Shown here piece by piece: positions 1 through 6,343 of a stretch of 8,558 nt of DNA. The notes under the pieces were generated by a model. It was not told the DNA's origin, did not search any database, and saw only the letters and a list, made by a program, of their open reading frames with translations. Position numbers and translations under genes: made by a program. Every line of letters begins with the position of its first letter. Position 1 is the first letter of the stretch. The stretch covers positions 1 through 8,558 of the forward strand of contig JBKHHW010000132.1 in the NCBI GenBank assembly GCA_046538945.1, read 5' to 3'. The stretch comes from JAEZKC01 sp046538945 (GTDB lineage: Bacteria; Fibrobacterota; Chitinivibrionia; Chitinivibrionales; Chitinispirillaceae).

Positions 1-152
1 GGAACATAGTACGTTCCCGCATTCACTCCAGCGCCCTGGATAGTAACCGGTATCAGCTCGATATTGTTGTTGTCCGGCTTATACAGATAAGACTGTGAGA
101 ACAGAAGTGCCCGACATAAAACGACAAGTATCATGAGTCTGGTTTTCCACAT
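1..152 (-). CDS. Secreted protein, N-terminal part (possible SLBB-type polysaccharide export protein)
   Basis: Only the first 50 codons are present; the gene continues past the left edge. The ATG at 152 has a strong ribosome binding site (AGGAGGA, 8 bases upstream). Translation begins MWKTRLMILVVLCRALLFSQ, which looks like a signal peptide: basic start, hydrophobic core, then a polar stretch. After it comes IPVTIQGAGVNAGTYYVP, which resembles the opening strand and turn of SLBB domains (pattern V-x-GxV-x-PG-x-Y-x-V). SLBB domains occur in periplasmic and outer-membrane polysaccharide export proteins of the Wza family. The start lies 31 bases downstream of the sugar phosphotransferase stop on the same strand, so the two are probably co-transcribed, which fits an export role. 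That the protein is secreted is fairly secure; the SLBB assignment rests on under 20 residues and is an inference. Confidence 0.6.
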   Translation of the reverse strand, partial: MWKTRLMILVVLCRALLFSQSYLYKPDNNNIELIPVTIQGAGVNAGTYYV

Positions 153-160
153 ATTCCACT

Positions 161-167
161 TCCTCCT
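161..167 (-). promoter_or_regulatory. Strong Shine-Dalgarno site for the left-edge gene
   Basis: AGGAGGA on the minus strand sits 8 bases before the ATG at 152. It fixes that start and shows that the short partial reading frame at the edge is a real gene. Confidence 0.75.
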
Positions 168-183
168 ATTATGACCGTGTTAG

Positions 184-1623
184 CTAGCTTGCCCCCACTC
201 CGAACAGAGCTACTGGTATAGTCTTCAGAATTATTCTCATATCAAGCCACAACGACCAGTTGTCTATGTACTCCATATCCATCTCCATCCACTTCTCAAA
301 GGGAATGTTGTCCCTTCCCGACACCTGCCAGATGCAGGTGATCCCCGGCTTCACCGAAAACCGCCGCCGCTGCCAGTCCTGATTGAACCCCCTGTAGTCC
401 CGGATGGGCAGAGGCCTGGGCCCCACAAGCGACATATCCCCCCTGAGCACGTTTATCAGCTGCGGAAGCTCATCGATACTGAATTTGCGCAGAAATCCGC
501 CCACAAAGGTCACCCTGGGATCGTTTCTGATCTTGAACGCCGCACCATCCCTGCGTTCATTTAAAGACTCGAGTTCACTCATGCGCTTTTCGGCATCGGC
601 AACCATCGTCCTGAACTTCACAACCCGGAAGATGCGCTTGTTCATTCCCACCCTGGGCTGAAGAAAGAACACCGGCCCCCTGCTGGTAAGTTTTATGGCC
701 GCGGCGGCCGCAAGCAACACCGGAAGACTCAGAGTCAGAAAGAAAAAGGCCGCCACATAGTCGAAAAACGACTTGTAAATCACCATGCGGCGGTACATCC
801 CCCCCGTGACAAGAGTTATAAGTGTCTTCTCTCCCAGATGCTCCACTTTTGCCCGGGCAAGCCTGAGATTCAGAAGATCGGCATTGAGCCTGATTACTAT
901 TCCCTGAGTCTCCGCAGCGCTGGCCATGGCGTGAATCTCCCGGTAATGAGTCCGGATGGGAAGACAGACTATCACCTCATCCACCACGTTGTCCCGGAGA
1001 TAATCTGTAAAGTGATCGAAATCGGTGACTATGTCGGGAAGATCCGCATCCCTCTTCCCACCGCCATGCCAGGAGGTATCCACAAACCCCCTCACCACAT
1101 AACCCAGCTGAGGAGTTTTTCTGATAAGGCGCGCATACTCCTGAGCCTTTTTCCCCGTTCCCGCAATCAGGATAAAGCGCAGATCCCTCCCCCTCACCCG
1201 CACAAATCCCAGAACAAGCCTGAGCAGAAAACGGAAGGTGACAAGAAGGAAAAGACTCGACCAGAAGAACAGATGCAGAAACGGAAGGCTGACAAAATCG
1301 AGCATTACTATCTTTGCCGCCACCTCTATCACCATGCAGACTATCACCCCCGCGCTTACCAGAGTCACTTCTTCCAGAAACGAAGTGAAACGCTTGGAAT
1401 CGTATGCTCCCAGCTTGAAAAAGGCGTAGTGCCACAGGAAAAGCTTCGTCCCGAAAAGCAGACCGCTCCAGCAGGAAAACCGGGTGGCTATCAGAGCTGA
1501 TATACTTTCAAAAGTTAAAGAACCGCTGACTGCGGCTTCCGCTGCAACCAACGCCACCGCCATGAGTACAATATCCACCAGTTTGAAAGAATCGGCCAGA
1601 AATTGACGATGTACAGCTTTCAT
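184..1623 (-). CDS. Undecaprenyl-phosphate sugar phosphotransferase (WbaP/CpsE-type polyprenyl glycosylphosphotransferase)
   Basis: This enzyme family transfers a sugar-1-phosphate from a nucleotide sugar to undecaprenyl phosphate at the inner membrane, the first step of exopolysaccharide, capsule or O-antigen repeat synthesis. The product is 479 residues from the ATG at 1623. Four hydrophobic segments (about 12-32, 53-72, 84-105, 113-138) precede a soluble Rossmann-like region (about 148-250, with ILIAGTGKKA at 151-160). A re-entrant membrane helix (288-310) is followed by the catalytic domain: SRGPVFFLQPRVG (314-326), KFRTM (336-340), the DE dyad at 384-385 in SIDELPQL, GDMSLVGPRP (395-404) and PGITCIWQVSGR (426-437). 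Length and order match complete family members. The frame stays open to a TTG at 1692, but a promoter -10 element overlaps that TTG, and the protein from 1623 starts as family members do. The ATG has only a weak purine-rich site. Which sugar is used cannot be told. Confidence 0.93.
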   Translation of the reverse strand: MKAVHRQFLADSFKLVDIVLMAVALVAAEAAVSGSLTFESISALIATRFSCWSGLLFGTKLFLWHYAFFKLGAYDSKRFTSFLEEVTLVSAGVIVCMVIEVAAKIVMLDFVSLPFLHLFFWSSLFLLVTFRFLLRLVLGFVRVRGRDLRFILIAGTGKKAQEYARLIRKTPQLGYVVRGFVDTSWHGGGKRDADLPDIVTDFDHFTDYLRDNVVDEVIVCLPIRTHYREIHAMASAAETQGIVIRLNADLLNLRLARAKVEHLGEKTLITLVTGGMYRRMVIYKSFFDYVAAFFFLTLSLPVLLAAAAAIKLTSRGPVFFLQPRVGMNKRIFRVVKFRTMVADAEKRMSELESLNERRDGAAFKIRNDPRVTFVGGFLRKFSIDELPQLINVLRGDMSLVGPRPLPIRDYRGFNQDWQRRRFSVKPGITCIWQVSGRDNIPFEKWMEMDMEYIDNWSLWLDMRIILKTIPVALFGVGAS

Positions 1624-1691
1624 ATTCTTTTCAGACCCTTTATGAATCCCGGATACTTCCTTCCGCCGCCAAGCAGAGGAAAACCTAACCA

Positions 1692-1721
1692 ATTATAATT
1701 ACCAAAGGAGAAGAGTACCAA
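1692..1721 (-). promoter_or_regulatory. Sigma70-like promoter for the sugar phosphotransferase
   Basis: On the minus strand TTGGTA (1721-1716) is followed after 18 bases by a perfect TATAAT (1697-1692). Transcription would start near 1685, giving a leader of about 60 bases before the ATG at 1623. The last base of TATAAT is the first base of the upstream TTG codon, so that codon would not lie in the transcript. Found by eye against the consensus. Confidence 0.55.
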
Positions 1722-1734
1722 TCGGAAAGAGACT

Positions 1735-1769
1735 AACTGCTGTCCAGCAACTGCCAGTCATCTAACTGC
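1735..1769. repeat. Three direct copies of AACTGC
   Basis: AACTGC occurs at 1735-1740, 1749-1754 and 1764-1769, spaced 14 and 15 bases. The outer two extend to CTAACTGC. They lie just upstream of the -35 element of the minus-strand promoter, where an activator or repressor could bind. The spacing is not a whole helical turn, and chance is possible for a 6-mer. Confidence 0.35.
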
Positions 1770-1793
1770 AATAGAAAGGCCACTTGGAAAGAG

Positions 1794-1825
1794 GCTCAGA
1801 ATAAAGCTCAAAAGGCATTCTGAGC
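1794..1825. repeat. Perfect 9-bp inverted repeat
   Basis: GCTCAGAAT (1794-1802) and ATTCTGAGC (1817-1825) are perfect reverse complements 14 bases apart. The left arm carries TCAGAAT and the right arm carries its complement; the same heptamer recurs twice in the direct repeats downstream. No T-run follows on either strand, so an intrinsic terminator is unlikely. An operator for a dimeric regulator or a leader hairpin are alternatives. Confidence 0.5.
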
Positions 1826-1851
1826 ACCTGTCACCCGAAAAACCGTTACCG

Positions 1852-1906
1852 CCTTTTATCAGAATTTTTCCTTAATTGAGAGAAGATCCTTTAATCAGAA
1901 TCTTTT
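1852..1906. repeat. Pair of near-identical direct repeats around TCAGAAT
   Basis: CCTTTTATCAGAATTTTT (1852-1869) and CCTTTAATCAGAATCTTTT (1888-1906) match at 16 of the first 18 positions and begin 36 bases apart. Both contain TCAGAAT, also found in both arms of the inverted repeat at 1794-1825. Binding sites for one regulator are a reasonable reading; no known family motif is recognised. Confidence 0.45.
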
Positions 1907-2079
1907 GATGGTAAAGTCTGTATACCCCGAGGGAGACCGAAAGAACACAAATCAAGACGACAGCTGCCCGCCCAGCCCGCTCGCAGCAGGAGGCTTGCAT
2001 CACCCAAATAAGCTGTTTTCAAGCACTAAAGCCTAAATATCTCTCATAACTGGCCGTAATTGATTATTTTGTATCCACC

Positions 2080-3192
2080 ATGAAAATTCTAGTTCTCAAC
2101 TGGCGCGACATACAACATCCCGACGCGGGCGGGGCAGAGGTCCATTTCACCGAACTCTTCAGACGCCTGGTGATAAAAGGATACGAGGTGACGCTTTTGA
2201 CCACCCGGTTCAAAGGCAGCCAGCCCAGAGTTATCCAGGAGGGCATCGAAGTGCTCAGGTGGGGTAATACCTACACCTTCAACTGGGAAGCGCCCTTTCT
2301 GATCAGAAAACTGCTAAAGAGCAGAACATTTGACCTGGTCATAGACGATGTGAACAAGCTCCCCTTCTTCACACCGCTCTGGTTTCCCTCCATCCGCTGC
2401 GGAGCCTTTTTCCACCACCTGTTCGGAAAAACCGTCTTCGGCCTCACCGCCCCACCCATGGCGGCCTACGTCTACATGATGGAAAAACTCTATTCATATA
2501 TATATAAGAAGGTACCCTGCAGCACCGTATCGAACAGTACCGCCTCGGAGCTTGAACAGCTAGGCTTCCCCCGAGATAAGATTACCATCATCGAAAACAG
2601 TGTCGACACCGACCACTACAGCCCCGACCCCTCGGTTACCAGGCAGGATGATCTGCTGCTTTATACCGGCAGACTCAAAAAGTACAAACGGGTGGATATC
2701 ATTTTCGAGGCCATGCACGTACTAGATGAATCAGGGCAGAAGGTAAGGCTGTGCATTGCCGGAGCCGGAGACGACCTCGGGCGCCTTGAAGACCGCTGCC
2801 GGGAACTGGGTCTTGAAGACAGGGTCGAGTTTGCCGGCTTTGTCAGTGAAGAGAAGAAAATCGAACTGTTCAGATCCGCCGCCCTTTTCGTGAATACATC
2901 CGAAAAGGAGGGCTGGGGGATCACCAATATCGAAGCTGCCGCCTGCGCTACGCCCGTAGTAGCCAATGATGCTCCCGGACTGAGGGACTCGGTGATAAAC
3001 GGCGAAACGGGGGTGCTCTACCGGGAAAACGACGCCCGGTCTTTGGCAGAGTGTGTGCAGCGAATGCTAAACAGCAGAAAACTGAGACAGGAATTTGGAG
3101 ATCGGGGCCGCCAGTGGGCCCTTAAGTTCTCCTGGGACTCCAGTGCGGAAAAGGTGGAAAAGTGGCTCCACAGCATAGTGGAAAAAAGATAA
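2080..3192 (+). CDS. GT4-family glycosyltransferase
   Basis: A complete retaining GT-B glycosyltransferase of 370 residues, expected to be cytosolic or peripheral to the inner membrane and to move a sugar from a nucleotide sugar to a lipid-linked or glycan acceptor. The N-terminal domain opens MKILVLNWRD and has the glycine-rich acceptor-side loop GGAE (17-20). The C-terminal donor domain begins near 190 with LLLYTGRLKKYKRVD (192-206), the usual GR-x-x-x-K motif. It carries the EX7E motif at E277 and E285 (EGWGITNIE), followed by CATPVVA (289-295) and INGETGVLY (306-314). The ATG at 2080 is the only sensible start, yet no Shine-Dalgarno sequence precedes it and the 20 upstream bases are T-rich. 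It is first in a four-gene operon, and its last 31 bases overlap the next gene. Donor and acceptor cannot be told. Confidence 0.92.
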   Translation: MKILVLNWRDIQHPDAGGAEVHFTELFRRLVIKGYEVTLLTTRFKGSQPRVIQEGIEVLRWGNTYTFNWEAPFLIRKLLKSRTFDLVIDDVNKLPFFTPLWFPSIRCGAFFHHLFGKTVFGLTAPPMAAYVYMMEKLYSYIYKKVPCSTVSNSTASELEQLGFPRDKITIIENSVDTDHYSPDPSVTRQDDLLLYTGRLKKYKRVDIIFEAMHVLDESGQKVRLCIAGAGDDLGRLEDRCRELGLEDRVEFAGFVSEEKKIELFRSAALFVNTSEKEGWGITNIEAAACATPVVANDAPGLRDSVINGETGVLYRENDARSLAECVQRMLNSRKLRQEFGDRGRQWALKFSWDSSAEKVEKWLHSIVEKR

Positions 3193-4139
3193 TCATATCT
3201 GTTCTAAAGCTCTCGGCTACAGCGGCGGTAGTTGTCTTTCTGATCTACAAACTGGGCTGGCAGGACATACTTGACACCATGAAAAGTGCGGATCCGGGCT
3301 GGCTTGCCGCCTCGCTGGGCGTGTTTCTGATGAGCGGCTGGCTTGGGGTGGTGCAGTGGCGCATACTGCTTGAAAACAGAGGCATTCCGCTTCCTTTCTG
3401 GCGTGCGTTCAAACTCTACTTCATCGGCATGTTCTTCAACAATTTCATCCTGGGGGGGATAGTGGGCGATGCGGTGAAAGTGTCCTCCATCCGCTCCCAG
3501 GAGAACAAGGGGATGGCCGGGCTCGCCGCCACGTTTCTGGACCGTTTTGCGGGCCTGTGGGCCATGTGCGGGTTCGCCGTACTGGGAAGTGTGGTGCTTC
3601 TCAACCGGGGTCTGCTCACGGAGGGCAAAATAGGCACGGCGATCATCGCTCTTTTCGCCGCTTTCGCGCTGTTCGCCGGGATCATGCTGTTTCTCATGCT
3701 CAAGCCGCTGCAGAATCTGTTCTTCTCGGTTTCGGACAGACTTTCCATCATGCGTAAAGTCAAGCTGAGAGAAATAATCTCCGAGATGCTCATAGAAGCC
3801 CACGACCTGAAGCTGCTCACCTCAGTTTCCGGGCTGTCGCTTCTGATACAGTTTCTGCGGATCGGGGTTCATATCCTGGTCGCGGGTGCACTGGGGTTGC
3901 TTACGGCAGCGAACTTTCAGTACTTTTTTATATTCGTACCGATCATCGCCATGCTCATGACCATACCGCTGCCCTTCGGCATCCGTGAAGCGGCCGGCGG
4001 GGCGCTCTTCGCCCTGGCGGGCTTCCCCACCGAAGCCGCCATCGTGATGGGCTTTCTGGCATCTCTGGTCGGTATAGCCGCAAGTCTTTTGGGAGGAGTC
4101 TTTTTTGTCACAGGAAGAATTTACCGTTTTGGAAAGTAA
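3162..4139 (+). CDS. Multi-spanning membrane protein, LPG-synthase-TM / YbhN-type (flippase-like)
   Basis: A 325-residue hydrophobic inner-membrane protein with about eight candidate spans (near 11-30, 46-66, 82-101, 130-148, 157-180, 222-249, 254-272, 290-316). Landmarks fit the lysylphosphatidylglycerol-synthase transmembrane family, which includes YbhN and AglD-like proteins: NNFILGGIVGDAVKV (93-107) corresponds to the family's N-x-x-LPG-x-x-GD segment, DRFAGL (127-132) to the R-x-x-GL motif, and IPLPFGIREAAGG (268-280) to the G-x-REA motif near the C terminus. The soluble lysyl-transfer domain is absent. Many such proteins sit beside glycosyltransferases and are suspected of lipid-linked sugar transport or transfer; here that is inference from context. 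The start is a GTG at 3162 inside the upstream gene, preceded by AGGTGG 4-5 bases away. The 3' end overlaps the GT2 gene by 35 bases, so translational coupling is likely. Confidence 0.87.
   Translation: MAPQHSGKKIIISVLKLSATAAVVVFLIYKLGWQDILDTMKSADPGWLAASLGVFLMSGWLGVVQWRILLENRGIPLPFWRAFKLYFIGMFFNNFILGGIVGDAVKVSSIRSQENKGMAGLAATFLDRFAGLWAMCGFAVLGSVVLLNRGLLTEGKIGTAIIALFAAFALFAGIMLFLMLKPLQNLFFSVSDRLSIMRKVKLREIISEMLIEAHDLKLLTSVSGLSLLIQFLRIGVHILVAGALGLLTAANFQYFFIFVPIIAMLMTIPLPFGIREAAGGALFALAGFPTEAAIVMGFLASLVGIAASLLGGVFFVTGRIYRFGK
4091..4098 (+). promoter_or_regulatory. Strong Shine-Dalgarno site deciding a TTG start
   Basis: GGGAGGAG lies 6 bases before the TTG at 4105, inside the 3' end of the membrane-protein gene. 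No other start codon near the conserved beginning of the glycosyltransferase has such a site, so TTG 4105 is preferred. Confidence 0.7.
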
Positions 4140-5064
4140 TCTGGACATTTCGATCGTAGTCCCTCTCTACAACGAAAAAGAGAGCCTGCCTCATCTTTTA
4201 AAAGGCATCGCGGAAGTACTTGACCCCATGGGCAAGAAGTACGAAGTGGTGCTGGTGGATGACGGCAGCAGTGACGGATCGTTCGGCGAGCTCCGTTCTC
4301 TTAAGGAAACCTATGGTGACAAAATCAAAGCCTACCGGTTCAGCCGCAACTGCGGAAAGTCCGCCGCACTGAGCGCGGGGATAGAGCAGGCATCGGGCAA
4401 GGTAATCATTACCATGGATGCCGATCTTCAGGATGACCCCGTTGCCATCCCGGAAATGATCGCAAAGCTGGACGAGGGGTATGATCTGGTAAGCGGATGG
4501 AAAAAGGTGCGCCATGACCCCCTGGGGAAAACGGTCCCCTCCAGAGTCTGGAACACCATCACCTCCGCGGTTTCCGGACTCAAGCTTCACGACTTCAACT
4601 GCGGATTCAAGGCATACCGGGCCGATGCCGCCAAGAACCTTGACATTTACGGCGAACGGCACCGCTACCTGCCTGCCCTCGCACACTGGGACGGCTACAG
4701 CGTGACCGAGATCCCGGTCCCTCACCATCCCCGCAAATTCGGGAAATCCAAATTCGGGGTGGGCCGCATCTTCAACGGCATCATGGACATGATCACCCTG
4801 CTCTTTCTCAAGCGATACCTGAAAAGTCCACTGCATTTCTTCGGCCTTATGGGGCTGGTTCTTATACTGACGGGTACCGGAGTTCTGGGCTATTTCGGGG
4901 TGATGTGGGCGATAACCGGTGCAATGCACATACGTCCGCTCACGCTTCTGGCCGTGGGTTCGATGATAGTGGGAGTCCAGTTCATATCCATTGGGCTGAT
5001 CGGTGAGATGATAACCCATTCGCAGCAGGCAAAACAGTTCACCATAAGAGAAAAGCTGGAATGA
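4105..5064 (+). CDS. GT2-family glycosyltransferase, polyprenyl-phosphate type (GtrB/ArnC/DPM1-like)
   Basis: An inverting GT-A glycosyltransferase of 319 residues. Family members usually transfer a sugar from a nucleotide sugar to a polyprenyl phosphate on the cytoplasmic face, supplying a membrane sugar donor. Visible motifs: ISIVVPLYNEKESLP (15-29), VVLVDDGSSDGS (48-59), the metal-binding DXD at 105-107 in TMDADLQDDP, VSGWKKVRHDPLGK (129-142), the acceptor-side LHDFNCGFKAYR (161-172), and PHHPRKFGKSKFG (206-218). Two hydrophobic segments (about 242-264 and 278-300) give the membrane anchor typical of GtrB and ArnC. The start is a TTG backed by GGGAGGAG 6 bases upstream and lies within the preceding gene; the TGA overlaps the next ATG. 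Pairing with a YbhN-like membrane protein suggests making and translocating a lipid-phosphate sugar, which is inference. The sugar is unknown. Confidence 0.92.
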   Translation: MSQEEFTVLESNLDISIVVPLYNEKESLPHLLKGIAEVLDPMGKKYEVVLVDDGSSDGSFGELRSLKETYGDKIKAYRFSRNCGKSAALSAGIEQASGKVIITMDADLQDDPVAIPEMIAKLDEGYDLVSGWKKVRHDPLGKTVPSRVWNTITSAVSGLKLHDFNCGFKAYRADAAKNLDIYGERHRYLPALAHWDGYSVTEIPVPHHPRKFGKSKFGVGRIFNGIMDMITLLFLKRYLKSPLHFFGLMGLVLILTGTGVLGYFGVMWAITGAMHIRPLTLLAVGSMIVGVQFISIGLIGEMITHSQQAKQFTIREKLE

Positions 5065-6293
5065 CAGAAGCAGCTCTTCATATCGAAGCAGGCACAAAAG
5101 CAAAAGCGTACCTGAAAGTCTGCGTGATCGGTTCGGTGTACCCCCGTCATGAATCGGATACCGAAGTCCCCTGGCTCAGAGAAACGATACGGCGCTGCAG
5201 AGACGCCGGCATCGACATTGAAGTCCTCGCGCCGTCCTACCGCGGACTAAAGAGCCACTATATCGACGGAGTCAAGGTAAGGCGGTTCCGTTACGCCCCC
5301 GCCTTTTTTGAGGACCTCACCGGTGAAGAGGGCGCACCCAGCAAGATTCACAAGTTCCGCTACAAAGTGCTGACCCTGCTCTACATTCTGTCCGGTACCG
5401 TTCATCTTCTTTTTTTCCATGCCTTGCGCCGGTATCACATTCTGCATGTACACTGGCCCTTTCCCCATGGCATCTTTTCACTTGTGGCCAAGGGGCTTTT
5501 CGGCGGTAAAGTTGTTCTGAATTTCCACGGGGCATGTCTTCTTCTGGCCCGCAAATACGGTTTTGTAAACTCTTTTCTCAAACTTTTCATAAAAAAAGCC
5601 GACCAGGTCATTACCAACTCCTCCTTTACCGCCTCGCGGGTGAGGGCGGTATACCCCAGAGACTCGGTTGTCATTCCCTACGGAACCACTTTCGACCCGC
5701 TTCAGAGCAGCAAAAGAAAGGTCGGCAAACCTCTCGTACTGAGCGTGGGCAGACTTATCGAACGCAAGGGGTTTTCCTATCTGGTGGATGCGGCGCGGGA
5801 GGTGGTGAAAAAAATACCCGACGCGCAATTTGCAATTGTGGGGGGAGGTCCGCTGCTTGAGCCTCTGCGTCAACAGGTAAGGAATCTGGGCCTGGAAAAA
5901 AACTTCACCGTTGCGGGAAAGGTCTCTCAGGAAACGCTGGTTGACTATTACAGGCGCGCTTCCCTCTTTGTTTTGCCGTCCATCGAGGATGCCAAGGGGG
6001 ACACTGAGGGCCTGGGCGTGGTGCTCATTGAAGCGCTCAGCTGCAGAATCCCTGTTGTGGCCAGCAATGTGGGCGGGATTCCCGATGTGGTTATCGATGG
6101 GGAAACGGGACTGCTTTTTCCCCAGAAAGACAGCACAGCTGCCGCAGAAGCAATTCTAAAGGTGCTCAAGGATGATAAGCTGAGAATGCGGCTGACCAAC
6201 AACGGCTACCAGCATGTGTGCGCCAATTTCAGCTGGGAATCTGTTGTGAAGAGGATCGCGGATGTCTACAAAGATTTAGCTTCCAAAGGGTGA
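5061..6293 (+). CDS. GT4-family glycosyltransferase (second of the operon)
   Basis: A 410-residue GT-B glycosyltransferase, last of the operon. The conserved part begins near residue 18 (LKVCVIGSVYPR) after a short leader. The N-terminal domain includes HVHWPFPHG (129-137) and LNFHG (153-157), typical of GT4 acceptor-side domains, and ends near ITNSSFTASRV (184-194) and IPYGT (205-209). The donor domain shows LSVGRLIERKG (227-237), FAIVGGGP (257-264) and the EX7E pair E316 and E324 (EGLGVVLIE), followed by CRIPVVASNVGGIPD (328-342) and ETGLLF (348-353). The ATG overlaps the upstream TGA by 4 bases (ATGA) with only a weak ribosome site, which points to coupled translation. A stem-loop lies downstream. 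Substrates cannot be assigned. It is clearly different from the first GT4 of the operon and so probably adds another sugar. Confidence 0.92.
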   Translation: MTEAALHIEAGTKAKAYLKVCVIGSVYPRHESDTEVPWLRETIRRCRDAGIDIEVLAPSYRGLKSHYIDGVKVRRFRYAPAFFEDLTGEEGAPSKIHKFRYKVLTLLYILSGTVHLLFFHALRRYHILHVHWPFPHGIFSLVAKGLFGGKVVLNFHGACLLLARKYGFVNSFLKLFIKKADQVITNSSFTASRVRAVYPRDSVVIPYGTTFDPLQSSKRKVGKPLVLSVGRLIERKGFSYLVDAAREVVKKIPDAQFAIVGGGPLLEPLRQQVRNLGLEKNFTVAGKVSQETLVDYYRRASLFVLPSIEDAKGDTEGLGVVLIEALSCRIPVVASNVGGIPDVVIDGETGLLFPQKDSTAAAEAILKVLKDDKLRMRLTNNGYQHVCANFSWESVVKRIADVYKDLASKG

Positions 6294-6305
6294 TTCGCAG
6301 TAATC

Positions 6306-6330
6306 AGAGGGCCCGGTAACCGGGCACTCT
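6306..6330. terminator. GC-rich stem-loop between convergent genes
   Basis: GCCCGG (6311-6316), loop TAA, CCGGGC (6320-6325), extended after one G/A mismatch by AGAG (6306-6309) and CTCT (6327-6330). It sits in the 50-base gap between the operon stop and the lipoprotein stop, so it could end transcripts from both sides. Neither strand has a T-run after the stem, so it is not a classical intrinsic terminator. Confidence 0.5.
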
Positions 6331-6343
6331 TCCGTAACGATGG

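Larger units (their letters stand above)
1624..2079. other. Divergent intergenic control region
   Basis: About 456 bases separate the minus-strand sugar phosphotransferase from the plus-strand glycosyltransferase operon. I see no credible reading frame or RNA gene. It holds the minus-strand promoter at 1692-1721, three AACTGC copies (1735-1769), a 9-bp inverted repeat (1794-1825) and a pair of near-identical 18-19-base direct repeats (1852-1906). No convincing plus-strand -35/-10 pair was found. An isolated AGGAGG at 1988-1993 is not followed by a usable start codon. The short motifs suggest regulator binding in a shared promoter zone, but no known operator is recognised. Confidence 0.6.

Noticed and set aside
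225..238. Another TCAGAAT with palindrome AGAATTATTCT near the end of the phosphotransferase gene
   Set aside because: It lies within conserved coding sequence away from any promoter. A coincidental match is more likely.
838..1500. 220-codon open frame on the plus strand opposite the sugar phosphotransferase
   Set aside because: It is antisense to a well-supported gene, rich in H, P, K and R without domain-like pattern, and has no ribosome site. It is a shadow frame.
1690..1692. TTG at 1692-1690 as the start of the sugar phosphotransferase
   Set aside because: It has no ribosome site and overlaps a TATAAT box, and the extra 23 residues are not family-like. ATG 1623 was preferred.
1984..1999. 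Possible sigma54 promoter around the TTGCA at 1995-1999
   Set aside because: The matching -24 position reads CAGCAG instead of TGGCAC, so the consensus is not met.
1988..2033. Small reading frame after AGGAGG (TTG 1995, about 13 codons)
   Set aside because: Spacing from the ribosome-like site to TTG is only one base and the peptide shows no pattern, so it is probably chance.
3204..3803. 199-codon open frame on the minus strand opposite the membrane-protein gene
   Set aside because: The opposite strand carries a coherent multi-spanning membrane protein with family motifs. This frame is charged and disordered, as expected of a shadow.
4198..5103. 301-codon open frame on the minus strand opposite the GT2 gene
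   Set aside because: It is antisense to a gene with clear GT2 motifs. The translation is low-complexity and unlike any protein I know.
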